Source: Streptomyces gardneri
GTDB taxonomy: Bacteria > Actinomycetota > Actinomycetes > Streptomycetales > Streptomycetaceae
Reading direction: 5' to 3'
Length of the DNA: 64,000 bases
Assembly (NCBI RefSeq): GCF_006539185.1
Contig: NZ_BJMN01000023.1
Coordinates: 1 to 64,000 of the forward strand
In this document: positions 51,683-59,905 of the stretch, piece after piece
Layout of the letters: each line of letters begins with the position of its first letter
How positions within the stretch are numbered: position 1 is the stretch's first letter
Notes under the pieces: model-generated
The model's database searches: none
Told to the model about the DNA's origin: nothing
What the model saw: the letters and a program-made list of their open reading frames with translations, nothing else
Translations under genes and position numbers: made by a program

Positions 51683-53263
51683 TCAGGCCCCGGGGCTGCG
51701 CACGATGAAGGAAGCCTGGCCGGCGAAGGCCCTCGTGCCGTCGGAGCCGTCGAGCCAGATGCCGCCGTCGCGGTGGCGGAGGACCGATCCCGGATAGTTG
51801 TGCGCGTGCAGGGTCACGGACCCGGCGACCGCCCCGGGACGGGGACAGAAGGTGGCGTCTTCACGGAACAGTGCGCTGCCGTCGTCGGTGCTCAGCCGCA
51901 GCCGCAGGTAGTGGTGGCGAAGATACCGGCCGTCTGCGGCGCGGAAGGTGACGCACTGCGTGTCGGCCAGGCCCCCGACGACCGTGAAGGTGGCCCGCTG
52001 ACGGGCCTGCGCGCTGCTGGACGCGGCGACGCCGCCGAGCGCCGCGAAGTCGCCCGTGTACGTGACGAACAGGCCGGGACTGTCCGCGGACTCCAGCGAC
52101 TGTGCGCCCAGCGGAACGGCGCCCGCGACGGCGGACGGGCCGACCGAGGGCGGGCTCACCGGGGACGGACTCGTCGGGGACGGTCCCGCCGAGGTGGTGG
52201 TGCGCGAGGGAACGGGCGTGGGAGTGCCGACCGTGGGAGCGGCAGTCGCGCCGGGCACTCGAGGCGCCGGTTCGGGCCAGGTCGCATAGGTGGCGGTCCC
52301 GGCGATGAGCACCGCGCCGGTCGCGAGGCTCACCAGCGGATGAGCGGTCACCGTCTGGAGTTTGCCGATCAGAGCGCCGTGCAGACCGCCTCCCCCCGTC
52401 GCCGTGCCGACGGCGACGGGGGCCGCGGCCAGCCCGGCGGCGCTCGCTGCCGTACCCGACAGCAGGCCCTTGGCGGCCAGCGCGGCGATCAGTGCGGCCG
52501 GGACGGCCAGCGTCGTGAGGCCGAGGGGCAGCAGTTCGGCCGGAACCCGTTCTGCCGACGTCGCCCGGCAGACAGTGCAGTCACGTGTGTGCCGCGCGAT
52601 CCGCTTGCGCCACACCGACGCATGGTGACCGTCCCAGCCGACGACTGTCCCGTCCAGCTGCGGACAGCGCGGGTCGGCCTCCAGCGCGGCGACGATCGTC
52701 CGGCACAGTTCCAGCTGCTCCCGCATGCGTTGGAGGCGCACTCCGACGTGCGCGACCGTGAGCCCCGTCGCGGCGGCCATGTCCTCCCGGCTGAGCAGGC
52801 CGGCGCACTCCTGCCACCACAGCGACAGCAGCACCCGGTGGTCCGGGTCGAGCCACCGGCCGGCTTCGACGACGCGACGGCGCTCGTCCGAGACATGCAG
52901 CCGCAGGATCGCCGTGTCCACAGGCTCGGCGCCGGCGTCCGGTATCTGGCGTGCCTCGTCGATGACCGTGGTCCGGTCGGCGGACACGTGTTGCCGGTGC
53001 CAGTGGGTATTGATCTGGCGGAGCGTGATCGACACCAGCCAGGACCGGAAGCTCTCCGGAGCGCGCAGGTCAGGCAGGTCGCGCACCACGCGCAGCAGGG
53101 TTTCCTGGACGACGTCGTCGACGTCCGCATGCCCGCTCAGCGCTCGCCCGACGATGTTGTAGACCAACGGCAGGTATGCGGCGATCAGCTCCTCGCGCGC
53201 CCGATCGTCACCGGCCTGCGCCGCGACGACCAGCCCCACGTGGTCTGCATCAATGAGCCCCAT
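51683..53263 (-). CDS. Transmembrane ECF-type sigma factor with extracellular AbfB domain
   Basis: A 526-residue four-part protein. Residues about 10-190 are a sigma-70 ECF core: region 2 (LVYNIVGRALSGHADVDDVV, then FRSWLVSITLRQINTHWHR) and region 4 (SREDMAAATGLTVAHVGVRL). Next is an anti-sigma-like zinc motif HTRDCTVC (His225, Cys229, Cys232), then hydrophobic segments (about 247-285 and 308-327), a Pro/Thr/Ser linker (about 330-385) and an AbfB/CBM42 arabinose-binding domain to the end (LFVTYTGDFAALGG, NYPGSVLRHRDGGIWLD). Sigma core inside and sugar module outside implies sensing of arabinose-bearing polymers. It lies 0.4 kb upstream of the xylanase operon, same strand. ATG at 53263 with GAAGG. 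It recalls ECF groups with fused C-terminal sensors. Confidence 0.9.
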   Translation of the reverse strand: MGLIDADHVGLVVAAQAGDDRAREELIAAYLPLVYNIVGRALSGHADVDDVVQETLLRVVRDLPDLRAPESFRSWLVSITLRQINTHWHRQHVSADRTTVIDEARQIPDAGAEPVDTAILRLHVSDERRRVVEAGRWLDPDHRVLLSLWWQECAGLLSREDMAAATGLTVAHVGVRLQRMREQLELCRTIVAALEADPRCPQLDGTVVGWDGHHASVWRKRIARHTRDCTVCRATSAERVPAELLPLGLTTLAVPAALIAALAAKGLLSGTAASAAGLAAAPVAVGTATGGGGLHGALIGKLQTVTAHPLVSLATGAVLIAGTATYATWPEPAPRVPGATAAPTVGTPTPVPSRTTTSAGPSPTSPSPVSPPSVGPSAVAGAVPLGAQSLESADSPGLFVTYTGDFAALGGVAASSSAQARQRATFTVVGGLADTQCVTFRAADGRYLRHHYLRLRLSTDDGSALFREDATFCPRPGAVAGSVTLHAHNYPGSVLRHRDGGIWLDGSDGTRAFAGQASFIVRSPGA

Positions 53264-53286
53264 TCCCACCTTCTTCAGGGAGTAAT

Positions 53287-53311
53287 CCGCCGAGTACGGC
53301 GGCACACCCTA
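53287..53311 (-). promoter_or_regulatory. Promoter -10 and leader hairpin of the membrane sigma gene
   Basis: On the minus strand TAGGGT (53306-53311) fits a -10 box, with TTGGCC about 18 bp further up as a possible -35. Directly downstream CCGCCG-TACT-CGGCGG (53287-53302) forms a perfect small hairpin just before the ribosome-binding site, where it could affect translation. Confidence 0.4.
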
Positions 53312-54240
53312 GCCTCGGCAGAGGCATACGGCCAAAGCCTGCGCCTCGGGCGGACGGTCTGGCCCGTGCCGACATGGAAGGCCCGGTGCCCGGGGAGTGT
53401 GTCCGGTCGCACTCGGCCAACTCGCTGACGGCCCATTCAAGCCGATGTTCTCGGAAGATCGCTCGCTGGGGCTCCACGCTCCAGAGAACCAGTGTCCGAC
53501 TCGGCACCAGGCGATGCTGCTCGCCTTCAAGGCCGTCGTCAGTGCCGCACTGGACATGCCGCTGCCACATGGCGCAGTGGAGGAGTGGCAGCGAGCGCAG
53601 GCCCGGACGGTTCCTTGTAGGGGATGCCGTTGGTGACGGGGATGCTACACCTCGCGCTGACACGGGCCGCCCCTGACCATTTCTTGACCTGACGACTACT
53701 CGCCCGTGGAGGTCCCGGGCCGGCCGTCACGGAACGTCACGACCGAGAAGCGGATGGGGCAGGGGCAGCCAACGGCGCGGCAGCCAGGGCCCCAGCCACT
53801 TCAGGATGCCTCCGACCACACGGCCGAGGGCTCCACCCGGCGGAGCAGCGCCACCACGTTGAATCCGCAAGGACCCGAGCATGCCCTGGACACGTCCTCA
53901 TCCTGCTCGGCCAAGGCTGGAGCAACTTCTCACGTCGAGCGGAGCGAGCCGGCAGAAACAGCTGGACCGTCACGTCCCGCCAGCCCACGAGCGCCGCCGG
54001 CCAGGATGCCGAGACGGCCTGACGTCACCCCTGCGCCGCACTGAGACACCTGACACCTCGTCAGCAAGGTCGGCAATCAGCTGACCAGACCTGCTCGCAC
54101 ACGAGCGCACCCGGGAAGCGCCCGACGATCGCGCGACGCGGAGGGGCCTCGATGCGCCCCTCCCCCAGCCACGACGAGAGCCACAGGCAGGGGCCAAGAA
54201 GCCCCGACACTGCATCGACTCGACAGAGAAGAACCCCAGG
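53312..54240. other. 0.9-kb stretch without recognisable gene
   Basis: Short frames exist on both strands, but none keeps a protein-like composition or shows a motif. The composition fits decayed DNA. It leads into the pirin ghost and repeat copy B. Confidence 0.5.
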
Positions 54241-54430
54241 TCACCGCGCCCTGCCCGCGCCTTTAGCTGGGTCGGTGGCCCTCCGGGGCATCGAGCCGGT
54301 CGCCGTCGTAGCCCCCTTCACCTCACCGAAGCGGTCGCCCGACATCCAGCCCTCGCGCACCTGGCGGATCTCCTCGCCCATGCGGCCCACGAAGTTCCAC
54401 CACAACACGCTCCGCTCCACGACGGACCCA
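54241..54430 (-). pseudogene. Pirin-family protein, C-terminal ghost
   Basis: The minus frame reads VLWWNFVGRMGEEIRQVREG, then WMSGDRFGEVKG, before a stop at 54241. This matches the C-terminal end of pirin-like proteins (WWNFVGR...EEI...W..GERFG). The cupin core upstream cannot be followed in any single frame; a fragment LGVVAEPLRG in a neighbouring frame may be its last trace. The intact family comprises iron-binding cupins, some with quercetinase activity. Confidence 0.6.
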
Positions 54431-54843
54431 GCACTGGATGCCCCGCAAGGGCTCCGCGACGACGCCAAGCCCTGAGGACAATCCACCAACCCCAAGTCGC
54501 CCTCCCCGACACCCATCCCATGTCGACTGAACCGTGGCGCAGCTCGCCCTCGCGATTGAGGCTCTGCCATGTCGCAGGAAATCTCGAGCACACACCAAGA
54601 TCCGGACCATTCCCGGACCACCTCGCTCGTCGGAAGCATCAGCGGCAACATCTCCGCAGGCCAGCGCCTCGGAACTCCTGTGCCACCAGCAGACGAAGAA
54701 GCTGCTGGGCTCCGATCAAACAGCCCAACACCCTGCGAGCTGGCGGCATCCACCCCACCCACCTTCCGCTACGGTACGCAGCCCCTTGTCTGGTTCGGAT
54801 GATGCCTCTCACCAGCGGTGACGCCCCTCAGGAAGTGGTGCCC

Positions 54844-55290
54844 GCTGGGGAGAGTCCGGGGAGAATGAAGGCCGTTGGGGAGCGGCTGGGGAGAATCGAC
54901 CGCGTAAACCGGCGTCACCATGAAAGCCCCGGAAACGAGCAAACTCGCAGGTCAGCACGGCCGATACAGCCATCTGCGCAGGTCAGCGCGTTGAGGGCGA
55001 GGACTTCTTGAAGGTCTTCTCGTGGGCGGCGATTCCCTTTGCTCCCACACTGGTGGGAACTATTTATGGCATGAGCTTCGACTCCATGCCGGAGCTGCGC
55101 TGGGGCCTCGGATACCCTTCGCCATCTGCTTGATAGGGGTGATATGAGGCAGTTTGTGCGTGATTTTCAAGCAGCGAGGCCGGCTGTAGCGAGCACCTGC
55201 CTCAAACACGCGCCGCGCACTGTTTACGCATGCATCGACGCGCAAACCGCCCATACGGGGCGCTGGGGAGAAGTGATGCGTGATCTCCTT
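54844..55290 (+). repeat. Direct repeat, copy B (partner at 23061-23510)
   Basis: Same orientation and internal order as copy A: two pairs of TGGGGAG boxes (starts 54846/54857 and 54876/54887), the GAATCGACCGCGTAA block, a corA 3' end (about 55010-55188) and a final TGGGGAGAA box near 55264. Its corA ghost is more decayed: GMN has become GMS and a lost C near 55114 shifts the frame before the last helix. Copy B is followed at once by a TetR ghost and copy A by unrelated DNA, which fixes the right edge of the repeat near 55290. Confidence 0.8.
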
Positions 55291-55302
55291 GCCCTTCCCT
55301 CT

Positions 55303-55444
55303 GGTGGAGCTGCGATTCGCCCGGCCCGATGTGGACGGCGACGACGCCGCGGTGAACCTCGCCGAGATGGTCCTGCGCATGCTGGGCGTTCCGCCGGACG
55401 ACGCCCACGAGGTCGCCCGGCGTCCCCTCCCCGGCCTCGCCTGA
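55303..55444 (+). pseudogene. TetR-family regulator, C-terminal ghost
   Basis: The plus frame reads LVELRFARPDVDGDDAAVNL, then AEMVLRMLGVPPDDAHEVAR and RPLPGLA before the TGA at 55442. This is how many streptomycete TetR regulators end (MLLRMLGVP..EA.EIA.RPLP). No DNA-binding domain or start precedes it; repeat copy B abuts it directly. It is probably a gene cut by whatever placed the repeat here. Confidence 0.6.
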
Positions 55445-55660
55445 CCGACCACCGGCGTCCGCTCCCCCTACGCGGTGGACAACGAGCCGCCGTCACCGCT
55501 CACGCCGGCGCCGACCTCATCACCCGCATCCTCCACCAGTTCCCCACCGGCTGGGCCCTGCTGTTCGGCCAAGCCGAACTCAACTCGGCCGTGTAAACGA
55601 GCACCCGGCCCCGGGACCGCAGCAAGGGCCCGCCCGGATCCTCCGGCCGGCTCGCTTGGT

Positions 55661-55691
55661 GAAGTCCCCGATCGGCGCGATCGGGGACTTC
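55661..55691. terminator. Perfect stem-loop
   Basis: Two 14-nt arms (55661-55674 and 55678-55691) pair exactly around GCG. It stands in gene-free DNA between the TetR ghost and the MatC gene and is probably the old terminator of a lost or decayed gene. Confidence 0.7.
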
Positions 55692-55841
55692 CGCCTTGCT
55701 GGTCACCACCCGGCCCCGTCGGCCGCTCCTGACGGCCGGCAAAGGCCCTTACCCGCATTGCGTCGAAAGCATCGCTTCGGTACACGCTGCCCGTCGCCGA
55801 CCGCGTCCGTATCCCCCTGGTCCTGCACACGGAATCAGCAC

Positions 55842-55877
55842 GGAGGGCGCCGTCCGTGGTCCGGCTCGGCGCCCTCC
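55842..55877 (-). terminator. Stem-loop after the MatC-type transporter gene
   Basis: Two 11-nt arms (55842-55852 and 55867-55877) pair exactly, 23 bp past the minus-strand stop at 55901. Confidence 0.75.
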
Positions 55878-55900
55878 GCTGTCCGTCGTCGGTCCTCGCG

Positions 55901-57154
55901 CTATGACCAGGGCAGGACCAGGGCGCCCCAGGCGACGACGGGGCCGAGGGCGACGATTCCGCCCGTGTAGCCGATGACCTGGCGGTAGAAGCGGCGGGAG
56001 TCCACCCCACGGGCGTTGCTGAGGACGAGTGCTCCGTTGGTCGAGAAGGGGGAGGTGTCGACGATCGTCGTGGAGACGGCGAGCGCGGCGATCAGGCCGG
56101 CGGCGCTGAGGTGGCTGGAGAGCAGCAGCGGTACGGCGATGGGGATGATCGCGGTGAGGATCGCGGTGGAGGAGGCGAAGGCGGAGGTGATGGCCACGGT
56201 GAAGCACAGCAGCAGGGCGACGACGACCGGGGCGCCCAGGTTGGCGGCGTGCTCGGAGATCTGCTCGATGACACCGGCCTTCTCCAGCATCGCGATGTAC
56301 GTCATCATGCCCGCGACCAGCAGCAGGGTGGACCAGCTGACGCCGTCGACGGCCTTCTCCTGCCGCTTCATGTCCACCAGGGCCAGCAGCGCGCCGGCCG
56401 CCAGCGCGAGGAAGCCGATCTCCAGGTGGAAGCCGAGCGCGCCGACGACGAGGGCCAGCAGGGAGGCGAGGGTGAGCCACTGCCTCCAGTCGGGCCTGCC
56501 GGAGACGGCGAGGTCCTCGTCGGCGGCCGCCTCGGCGGCGCCCTCGACCAGCGGGGCGGGACGCTTGGCGAGCAGGACGTAGGTGAGGATCGCGAGCACC
56601 AGGTTGATCAGGAAGCTGGCGCTGAACAGCGTCACGGCGGAGACCTGCACATCGGCCTTGTCGACGAGGCCGAGGACCAGCGCACCGGAGACGGCCAGCG
56701 GGGAGAAGGCGCCCGCGTGCCCGCCGCTGATCACCATCATGCCGACGACCAGCGGGTTGAGCTTGTAGCGGTAGGCGAAGTTCATGCCGATCGGCGCGAG
56801 GATCGCGACCGCGGCCGGGGTGAACGTACCGAACGCCGTCAGCAGGGCGGCCACCAGGAACAGCACCCAGGGGATGAGCTGGACCTGGCCGCGTACCAGT
56901 CTCACGCCGGCCGCGACGAGCCAGTCGATGGTGCCGTTGCGGCGGGCGACGGAGAACAGGTAGGTGACGCCGACGATGGTGACGAAGAGCTTGGCCGGGA
57001 ACCCGTCGAAGATCTCGGCCTCGGTGAGTCCGAGCGAGGCGGTGCCGACGGCGAAGGTGGCGACGAAGGCGAGGATGCCCAGGTTGATCGGCAGCACGGT
57101 ACCGAGCACGAACATCACCAGCAGGGCGCCTATGGAGATCACTTCAGCAGACAT
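55901..57154 (-). CDS. MatC/SLC13-type dicarboxylate transporter
   Basis: A 417-residue membrane protein with about 11-12 helices. The N-terminal block (ALLVMFVLGTVLPINLGILA, then FPAKLFVTIVGVTYLFSVAR) is the MatC_N signature of malonate/dicarboxylate carriers. Two re-entrant-type Ser/Thr/Pro loops, FGTFTPAAVAILAPIGMNF and VDTSPFSTNGALVLSNA, are the ion-transporter substrate loops. It lies 107 bp downstream of the PrpF-family gene on the same strand, so the pair likely imports and isomerises a di- or tricarboxylate. The ATG at 57154 begins MSAEVISIG. Confidence 0.88.
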   Translation of the reverse strand: MSAEVISIGALLVMFVLGTVLPINLGILAFVATFAVGTASLGLTEAEIFDGFPAKLFVTIVGVTYLFSVARRNGTIDWLVAAGVRLVRGQVQLIPWVLFLVAALLTAFGTFTPAAVAILAPIGMNFAYRYKLNPLVVGMMVISGGHAGAFSPLAVSGALVLGLVDKADVQVSAVTLFSASFLINLVLAILTYVLLAKRPAPLVEGAAEAAADEDLAVSGRPDWRQWLTLASLLALVVGALGFHLEIGFLALAAGALLALVDMKRQEKAVDGVSWSTLLLVAGMMTYIAMLEKAGVIEQISEHAANLGAPVVVALLLCFTVAITSAFASSTAILTAIIPIAVPLLLSSHLSAAGLIAALAVSTTIVDTSPFSTNGALVLSNARGVDSRRFYRQVIGYTGGIVALGPVVAWGALVLPWS

Positions 57155-57261
57155 CTTTGTCCTTGGTGCGGTGGGGACGGGGTGGCGCGCCCCGAGGGCG
57201 CGAGGGTATCCCGGTGTGGACGGCTGGGAGCCGGCCCTACCGAGGTGATGTTCGTCGCGGC

Positions 57262-58383
57262 TCAGGCGGCCTGCAGGCGGCCTGCTTCCGGTACGTAGAT
57301 GCGGGCGTCGGCGAGCAGACGGGCCGCGCGCTGCACGGTGACCCGGTGCGGCAGGCCGTCCCGCACATCGGTGCAGCGGACCGCGACGACGCCGGCGGGC
57401 GTGCCGAGGCGCAACCACTCGTCGGCCGGGCCGCCCGTGACTTGGGAGACGACGGACCCCTCGACGAGTCCGGCCGCCGCGACGGCGACGGCAGAGGTCA
57501 GACCGATCGCGGGGTGCGGTGCGTTCATGGAGAGCATGCGCACCGACACGTCGTAGTCCTCGGCACCGATCGGTTCACCGAGGGTGGTGATGTACGGCAC
57601 CGGCGGGCCGACCAGGCCCACCTTGGGCACCGCGTCACCCGGTTCCTCGCCCGGCTGGAGCAGCCCCATCAGGGGTGCGGCGGTATGCCGGACGGTGCGC
57701 AGCCAGAGGACGTCCGCGCCCATCCGCTCCAGTGACTCGGCACCGGTACGCCCGGCACTGGCGGCGTCGACGAGGACGACCGGAGCTCCTGCGGTCACCA
57801 TGGTCACGCGTACCGGCTCGGCGGAGCCGACCCGAAGGTCCTGGGCGGCCTGGCCGGTGGGGAGCAGCGAGCCGGTCGTGCCACCGGCCGGGTCGCGGAA
57901 GGTGAGGCCGACCGCGACCCCGCCGGCACGGGTGCCGGGTACCGTCTGGCGGCCGAAGTGGTGCACGACGCCTCCGGGGGTGTCGACGATCCCTTCGAGG
58001 ACCGCGCCGGTGTTGGTGTTGCGCATCACCACGCGCGTCCGGTCGCCGGTGACCGGAACCATTCCTTTGGTCACCGCGTACAGGGCGACGCCGGTGGCGC
58101 AGTTGCCGCAGTTGCTCGTCCACTCCACCGAGCCCGTCCCGATGCCGACCTGAGCGAACAGGTAGTCGACGTCGACGCCGGGCTGGGGTGAGGCGCCGAC
58201 CACGGCGGCTTTCGAGGTGGTGGGAGTCGCCCCGCCCACCCCGTCCAGCTCCACGGGGTCGGTGGAGCCGTACGCGGCGACCAGCAGCCGTTCGAGGTCA
58301 CCACGGTCGGCAGGGACTTCGACCTGGTTGAACAGCCAGCACTTGCTTGTGCCGCCACGCACCAGGGTCGCGGGAATGTGCAC
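57262..58383 (-). CDS. PrpF-family isomerase/tautomerase
   Basis: A 373-residue protein of the PrpF family (aconitate isomerase, methylaconitate isomerase or 4-oxalomesaconate tautomerase), with two diaminopimelate-epimerase-like halves. Landmarks are LVRGGTSKCWLF near the N-terminus, GGATPTTSKAAVV, the TSNCGNCATGV cysteine loop and MNAPHPAIGLTSAVAVA in the second half. The GTG at 58383 is preceded by AGGAAGAG. With the MatC transporter downstream and a divergent LysR gene it forms a small carboxylate-use locus. Which acid is isomerised cannot be told. Confidence 0.9.
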   Translation of the reverse strand: MHIPATLVRGGTSKCWLFNQVEVPADRGDLERLLVAAYGSTDPVELDGVGGATPTTSKAAVVGASPQPGVDVDYLFAQVGIGTGSVEWTSNCGNCATGVALYAVTKGMVPVTGDRTRVVMRNTNTGAVLEGIVDTPGGVVHHFGRQTVPGTRAGGVAVGLTFRDPAGGTTGSLLPTGQAAQDLRVGSAEPVRVTMVTAGAPVVLVDAASAGRTGAESLERMGADVLWLRTVRHTAAPLMGLLQPGEEPGDAVPKVGLVGPPVPYITTLGEPIGAEDYDVSVRMLSMNAPHPAIGLTSAVAVAAAGLVEGSVVSQVTGGPADEWLRLGTPAGVVAVRCTDVRDGLPHRVTVQRAARLLADARIYVPEAGRLQAA

Positions 58384-58533
58384 GTCTTCAGGCTCTTCCT
58401 GGATCGATGAAGGGGAGGGAGAAGGGCCGAGGCAGCGGTTACGGGCGCATTGCGAGCCGGTGAACCGCTCGGCGATTGCGGAGACCTTCGCAGAGCCATG
58501 ACTTCGGAACAATCGCGGTTTGCTTTACCTGGG

Positions 58534-58548
58534 TTTAGCTCAGCTAAA
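58534..58548. promoter_or_regulatory. LysR-type operator (perfect 15-bp palindrome)
   Basis: TTTAGCT-C-AGCTAAA is a perfect palindrome of the T-N11-A type bound by LysR regulators. It lies 9 bp before the LysR start codon, where bound protein would block its own transcription or translation start, and in the region shared with the divergent PrpF-MatC operon. Confidence 0.6.
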
Positions 58549-58557
58549 GTCGACGGC

Positions 58558-59511
58558 ATGCTCAACGTGCGCCGTCTGCTGCTGCTCACCGAGGCCACCG
58601 AACGCGGTTCGCTCACTGCCGCGGCGGAAGCCCTCGGCATGACCACCTCCGCCGCCTCCCAGCAGATGTCCCTGCTGGAGCAGGAGGCAGGGCAGCCCCT
58701 CATCGAGAGGCTGCCACGCGGTATCCGCCCCACCCCGGCGGGTGCCGCGCTGGCCGAACGCGGTCAGGCCATCCGCCGGGAACTCCGTGCCGCCCAGGCC
58801 GACCTGGACTCCTTCACCGCCCTCGACCAGGGCACCCTGCGGCTCGGTTCCTTCCCCACGGCGAGCGCGTCCCTGCTGCCGCTGGCGCTCACGCGTTTCC
58901 GACGCCGCCACGCCGGCGTCCGTATCGAGGTACGCGCCGGAGTCCTCGCGGAGCTCAGGGAGATGCTGCACGCCGGGGAGGTGGAGCAGGGGCTGCTCTG
59001 GGACTACGAATGGAACCGCCTCGACGATCCGGCGCTTGCCGTCACCCACCTGCTGGACGACCCCACGGTGCTGGTCGTCCCCGCCGACTCCCCCCTGCGC
59101 ACGCGTCCCTCCGTGCGCCTCGGCGATCTCGCCGACAAGGAGTGGATCATCCGCGCCGACAACCATCCCGTCGCCGACGTCCTGCGCCGAAGCTGCCGCC
59201 AGGCGGGATTCGAACCGCGCATCGCCTACTCGTCGCACGACTACCAAGAGGCGCAGGCCATGGTCGCAGCCGGTCTCGGCATCGCGCTCGCACCCCGTCT
59301 GGCGCTCACCAGCCGACGCAGTGACGTACGCCTCCTGCCGTTCGCCTCCGACGTCCCCGCCCCCACCCGCCGCATCCTCCTCGCACGCGCCACGGCACGC
59401 CCCGCCACCCCACCGGCCCAGGCGATGGCCCGCGTCCTGCGCACGGTGGCGCAGCGATTCACCGCCCCAGACCTGCACCGGGCCCAGTTGGGGGCGGTCC
59501 GGCGGGGCTGA
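58558..59511 (+). CDS. LysR-family transcriptional regulator
   Basis: A 317-residue LysR protein. The HTH reads LLLLTEATERGSLTAAAEAL then GMTTSAASQQMSLLEQEAGQ, with the linker PLIERLPRGIRPTPAG. The C-terminal periplasmic-binding-like domain starts at about residue 90 (TLRLGSFPTASASLLP), and HDYQEAQAMVAAGLGIALAP is the usual late motif. It diverges from the PrpF-MatC operon and should regulate it in response to the carboxylate. No canonical ribosome-binding site lies before the ATG because the operator occupies that space. Confidence 0.92.
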   Translation: MLNVRRLLLLTEATERGSLTAAAEALGMTTSAASQQMSLLEQEAGQPLIERLPRGIRPTPAGAALAERGQAIRRELRAAQADLDSFTALDQGTLRLGSFPTASASLLPLALTRFRRRHAGVRIEVRAGVLAELREMLHAGEVEQGLLWDYEWNRLDDPALAVTHLLDDPTVLVVPADSPLRTRPSVRLGDLADKEWIIRADNHPVADVLRRSCRQAGFEPRIAYSSHDYQEAQAMVAAGLGIALAPRLALTSRRSDVRLLPFASDVPAPTRRILLARATARPATPPAQAMARVLRTVAQRFTAPDLHRAQLGAVRRG

Positions 59512-59905
59512 CGGTGCGGCCACGAGCTGCGCCTCCAGGCAACCGTTCGCACCGGTGGCCGACTACCGCGAACGCCTGGCGGAACCCCGGGGGCGGGACC
59601 GCCCCCACGCCCCGAATAACCGATATACCGAACAGGCCGAATTGCCGGTCACGGTTGGCGCGAATGTCAACGGCACCCACTCCGTATGCGGGTCAACGTG
59701 TGTGACGGACCGGCTATTTCGCTTTTCGGGTCGCGCGCGCCGGAACGAAACTCGTCGGAAACATTGACGGAGCCTCGGCCCGAAATCTATTTTCTGGTCG
59801 AACTGTCGTACATCGTTCGGGATTTCGAACAATCAGGCCCCTCGTTGCAGTGATCGACCCCCCGACTCGTCGGGGCCCGCCGGATGCTTCGAACGGAAGG
59901 TCACC
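59512..59905. other. 394-bp upstream region of the GH62-GH27-SGNH operon
   Basis: No gene. It is clearly richer in A/T than its surroundings between about 59620 and 59850, as expected for a promoter region. It contains short GAAA/TTTC and CGAA/TTCG elements (for example TTCGGGATTTCGAA near 59815-59829), which resemble but do not exactly match known streptomycete xylanase operators. GGAAGG precedes the start codon. Confidence 0.5.

Noticed and set aside
53309..53676. Overlapping frames suggesting a transposase or secreted protein
   Set aside because: Neither strand shows DDE, HTH or signal motifs, and no terminal inverted repeats were seen.
59205..59225. Sequence resembling a tRNA T-arm (GGATTCGAACC)
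   Set aside because: It lies inside the LysR coding region and no cloverleaf can be formed around it. No tRNA, rRNA or CRISPR array was found anywhere in the window.
59740..59830. Xylanase-type operators (GAAA/TTTC or CGAA/TTCG) before the GH62 gene
   Set aside because: Only partial matches; without a position-weight scan I cannot call a defined operator.
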